This document shows, piece by piece, positions 4,868 through 5,521 of a stretch of DNA of 5,521 nucleotides (positions are counted from its first letter, which is position 1; each line of letters begins with the position of its first letter). The stretch is from Deltaproteobacteria bacterium. GTDB lineage: Bacteria > Desulfobacterota_B > Binatia > UBA9968. A model generated the notes under the pieces. The model did not search any database. It was not told where the DNA came from and worked only from the letters and a program-made list of their open reading frames with translations. A program made the translations under genes and the position numbers. Location of the stretch: positions 1-5,521 of the forward strand of contig JACZQL010000136.1 in NCBI GenBank assembly GCA_022545745.1, read 5' to 3'.

Positions 4868-5515
4868 ATGAACCTCGTTCACACCGTCTTTCAACCTAGC
4901 GGGCAGGGCCCCCATCCCACGATCCTCGCACTGCATGGCCGTGGGGCCAATGCCTTGGACCTTCTCGGGCTCGCTCCTAATATCTGCAATGGGCGCTTCC
5001 TGGTGATTTGCCCTCAGGCCCCTCTTGAAGTTCCCATCGAGCCTGGGGCTATGGGATACGCTTGGTATTCTTCGGCGCTTCCCGGTAATCCCGATGTGCA
5101 AGCGCTCCTTTCGGTTCGGGATCAATTGAAGGAATTTCTTGATGCCTGCCTTGGCTCATTTCAGATCAATCCACGCAAGCTCGTTGCCCTCGGCTTCAGC
5201 CAAGGCGGGGCGATGGCATACAGTCTAGCCCTTGACCAGCCCAAGCGCTTCGCAGCGCTGGTGGCCATGAGCTCCCGTCTGTCACCCGGGCTGTTGGATC
5301 ACATGCCCTCCGCTTCCTCAGCCGAAAGCCTGCCGACACTGATCCAACACGGGACCCACGATCAAACCATTGGGGTGGACCGAGGCCGCGAGGCGGCGGA
5401 GACCCTACGCCGCTTGAGCATCCCCGTTACCTACCAGGAATACCCCATGGGCCATGAGATTAGTTCCCGCACCCTGAGTGATCTATCCAATTGGCTAGAG
5501 GAGAAAGTCCTCTAG
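4868..5515 (+). CDS. Alpha/beta hydrolase, phospholipase/carboxylesterase family
   Basis: This 215-residue serine hydrolase, close to the usual family length, should cleave carboxylic or thioester bonds of small acyl substrates in the cytoplasm; no signal peptide or lipobox is seen. The family includes bacterial carboxylesterase and acyl-protein thioesterase-like enzymes. The catalytic triad is readable: Ser111 in the nucleophile elbow GFSQGG (109–114), Asp165 in GTHDQTI (162–168) and His196 in PMGHEIS (193–199). An oxyanion-hole loop LHGRGAN lies at 22–28. CPQAP (48–52) and YAWYS (64–68) match the usual pattern between the first strands and the elbow. All catalytic features are present, so it is complete and probably active; the TAG at 5513–5515 precedes the window end by 6 nt. 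It is co-transcribed with the thyX-like gene. I see no biochemical link to dTMP synthesis, so the pairing may only be shared transcription. The natural substrate is unknown. Confidence 0.93.
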   Translation: MNLVHTVFQPSGQGPHPTILALHGRGANALDLLGLAPNICNGRFLVICPQAPLEVPIEPGAMGYAWYSSALPGNPDVQALLSVRDQLKEFLDACLGSFQINPRKLVALGFSQGGAMAYSLALDQPKRFAALVAMSSRLSPGLLDHMPSASSAESLPTLIQHGTHDQTIGVDRGREAAETLRRLSIPVTYQEYPMGHEISSRTLSDLSNWLEEKVL

Positions 5516-5521
5516 CAGACT

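Overview
The window reads as ordinary bacterial chromosome of moderately high GC (judged by eye). It has five protein-coding genes, all on the + strand, split into two blocks by a gene-poor stretch of about 700 bp. Nothing fixes the taxon. Combining a ketosynthase–methyltransferase–FAD oxidoreductase cassette with a long two-domain ThyX-like protein would fit environmental lineages such as Nitrospirota, NC10 or deltaproteobacterial-type bacteria, but this is a weak inference.

Block 1 (1–2500) is the end of a tightly packed operon. It holds the C-terminal half of a FabF/KAS II-type beta-ketoacyl-ACP synthase, a class I SAM-dependent methyltransferase overlapping it by 20 nt, and a geranylgeranyl-reductase-type FAD oxidoreductase overlapping the methyltransferase by 4 nt (GTGA). 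Together they look like tailoring and elongation enzymes for a polyketide- or fatty-acid-derived lipid, quinone or phenolic lipid. The product cannot be named from the sequence.

The middle (2501–3199) has no convincing conserved gene. It contains three copies of a 13-bp identical core, TGTCGGATCGGGG. Copies 1 and 2 face each other and bound a 477-bp segment (2539–3015), which looks like a decayed or non-autonomous insertion element. Inside it are a 26-codon ORF with an excellent Shine-Dalgarno, several possible RNA hairpins and a strong terminator-like hairpin (2930–2961). Copy 3 ends 3 nt before the next gene's start codon and supplies its presumed ribosome binding site.

Block 2 (3200–5515) is a two-gene operon. 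The first gene encodes a 554-residue protein that appears to be two diverged ThyX (flavin-dependent thymidylate synthase) domains in tandem. The N-terminal domain keeps the QSxRY half of the ThyX signature and the C-terminal domain keeps the RHR half. The second, 3 nt downstream, encodes a complete 215-residue alpha/beta hydrolase of the phospholipase/carboxylesterase family.

The most interesting points are the fused ThyX with its signature divided between domains, and the inverted-repeat architecture fused to its translation start.
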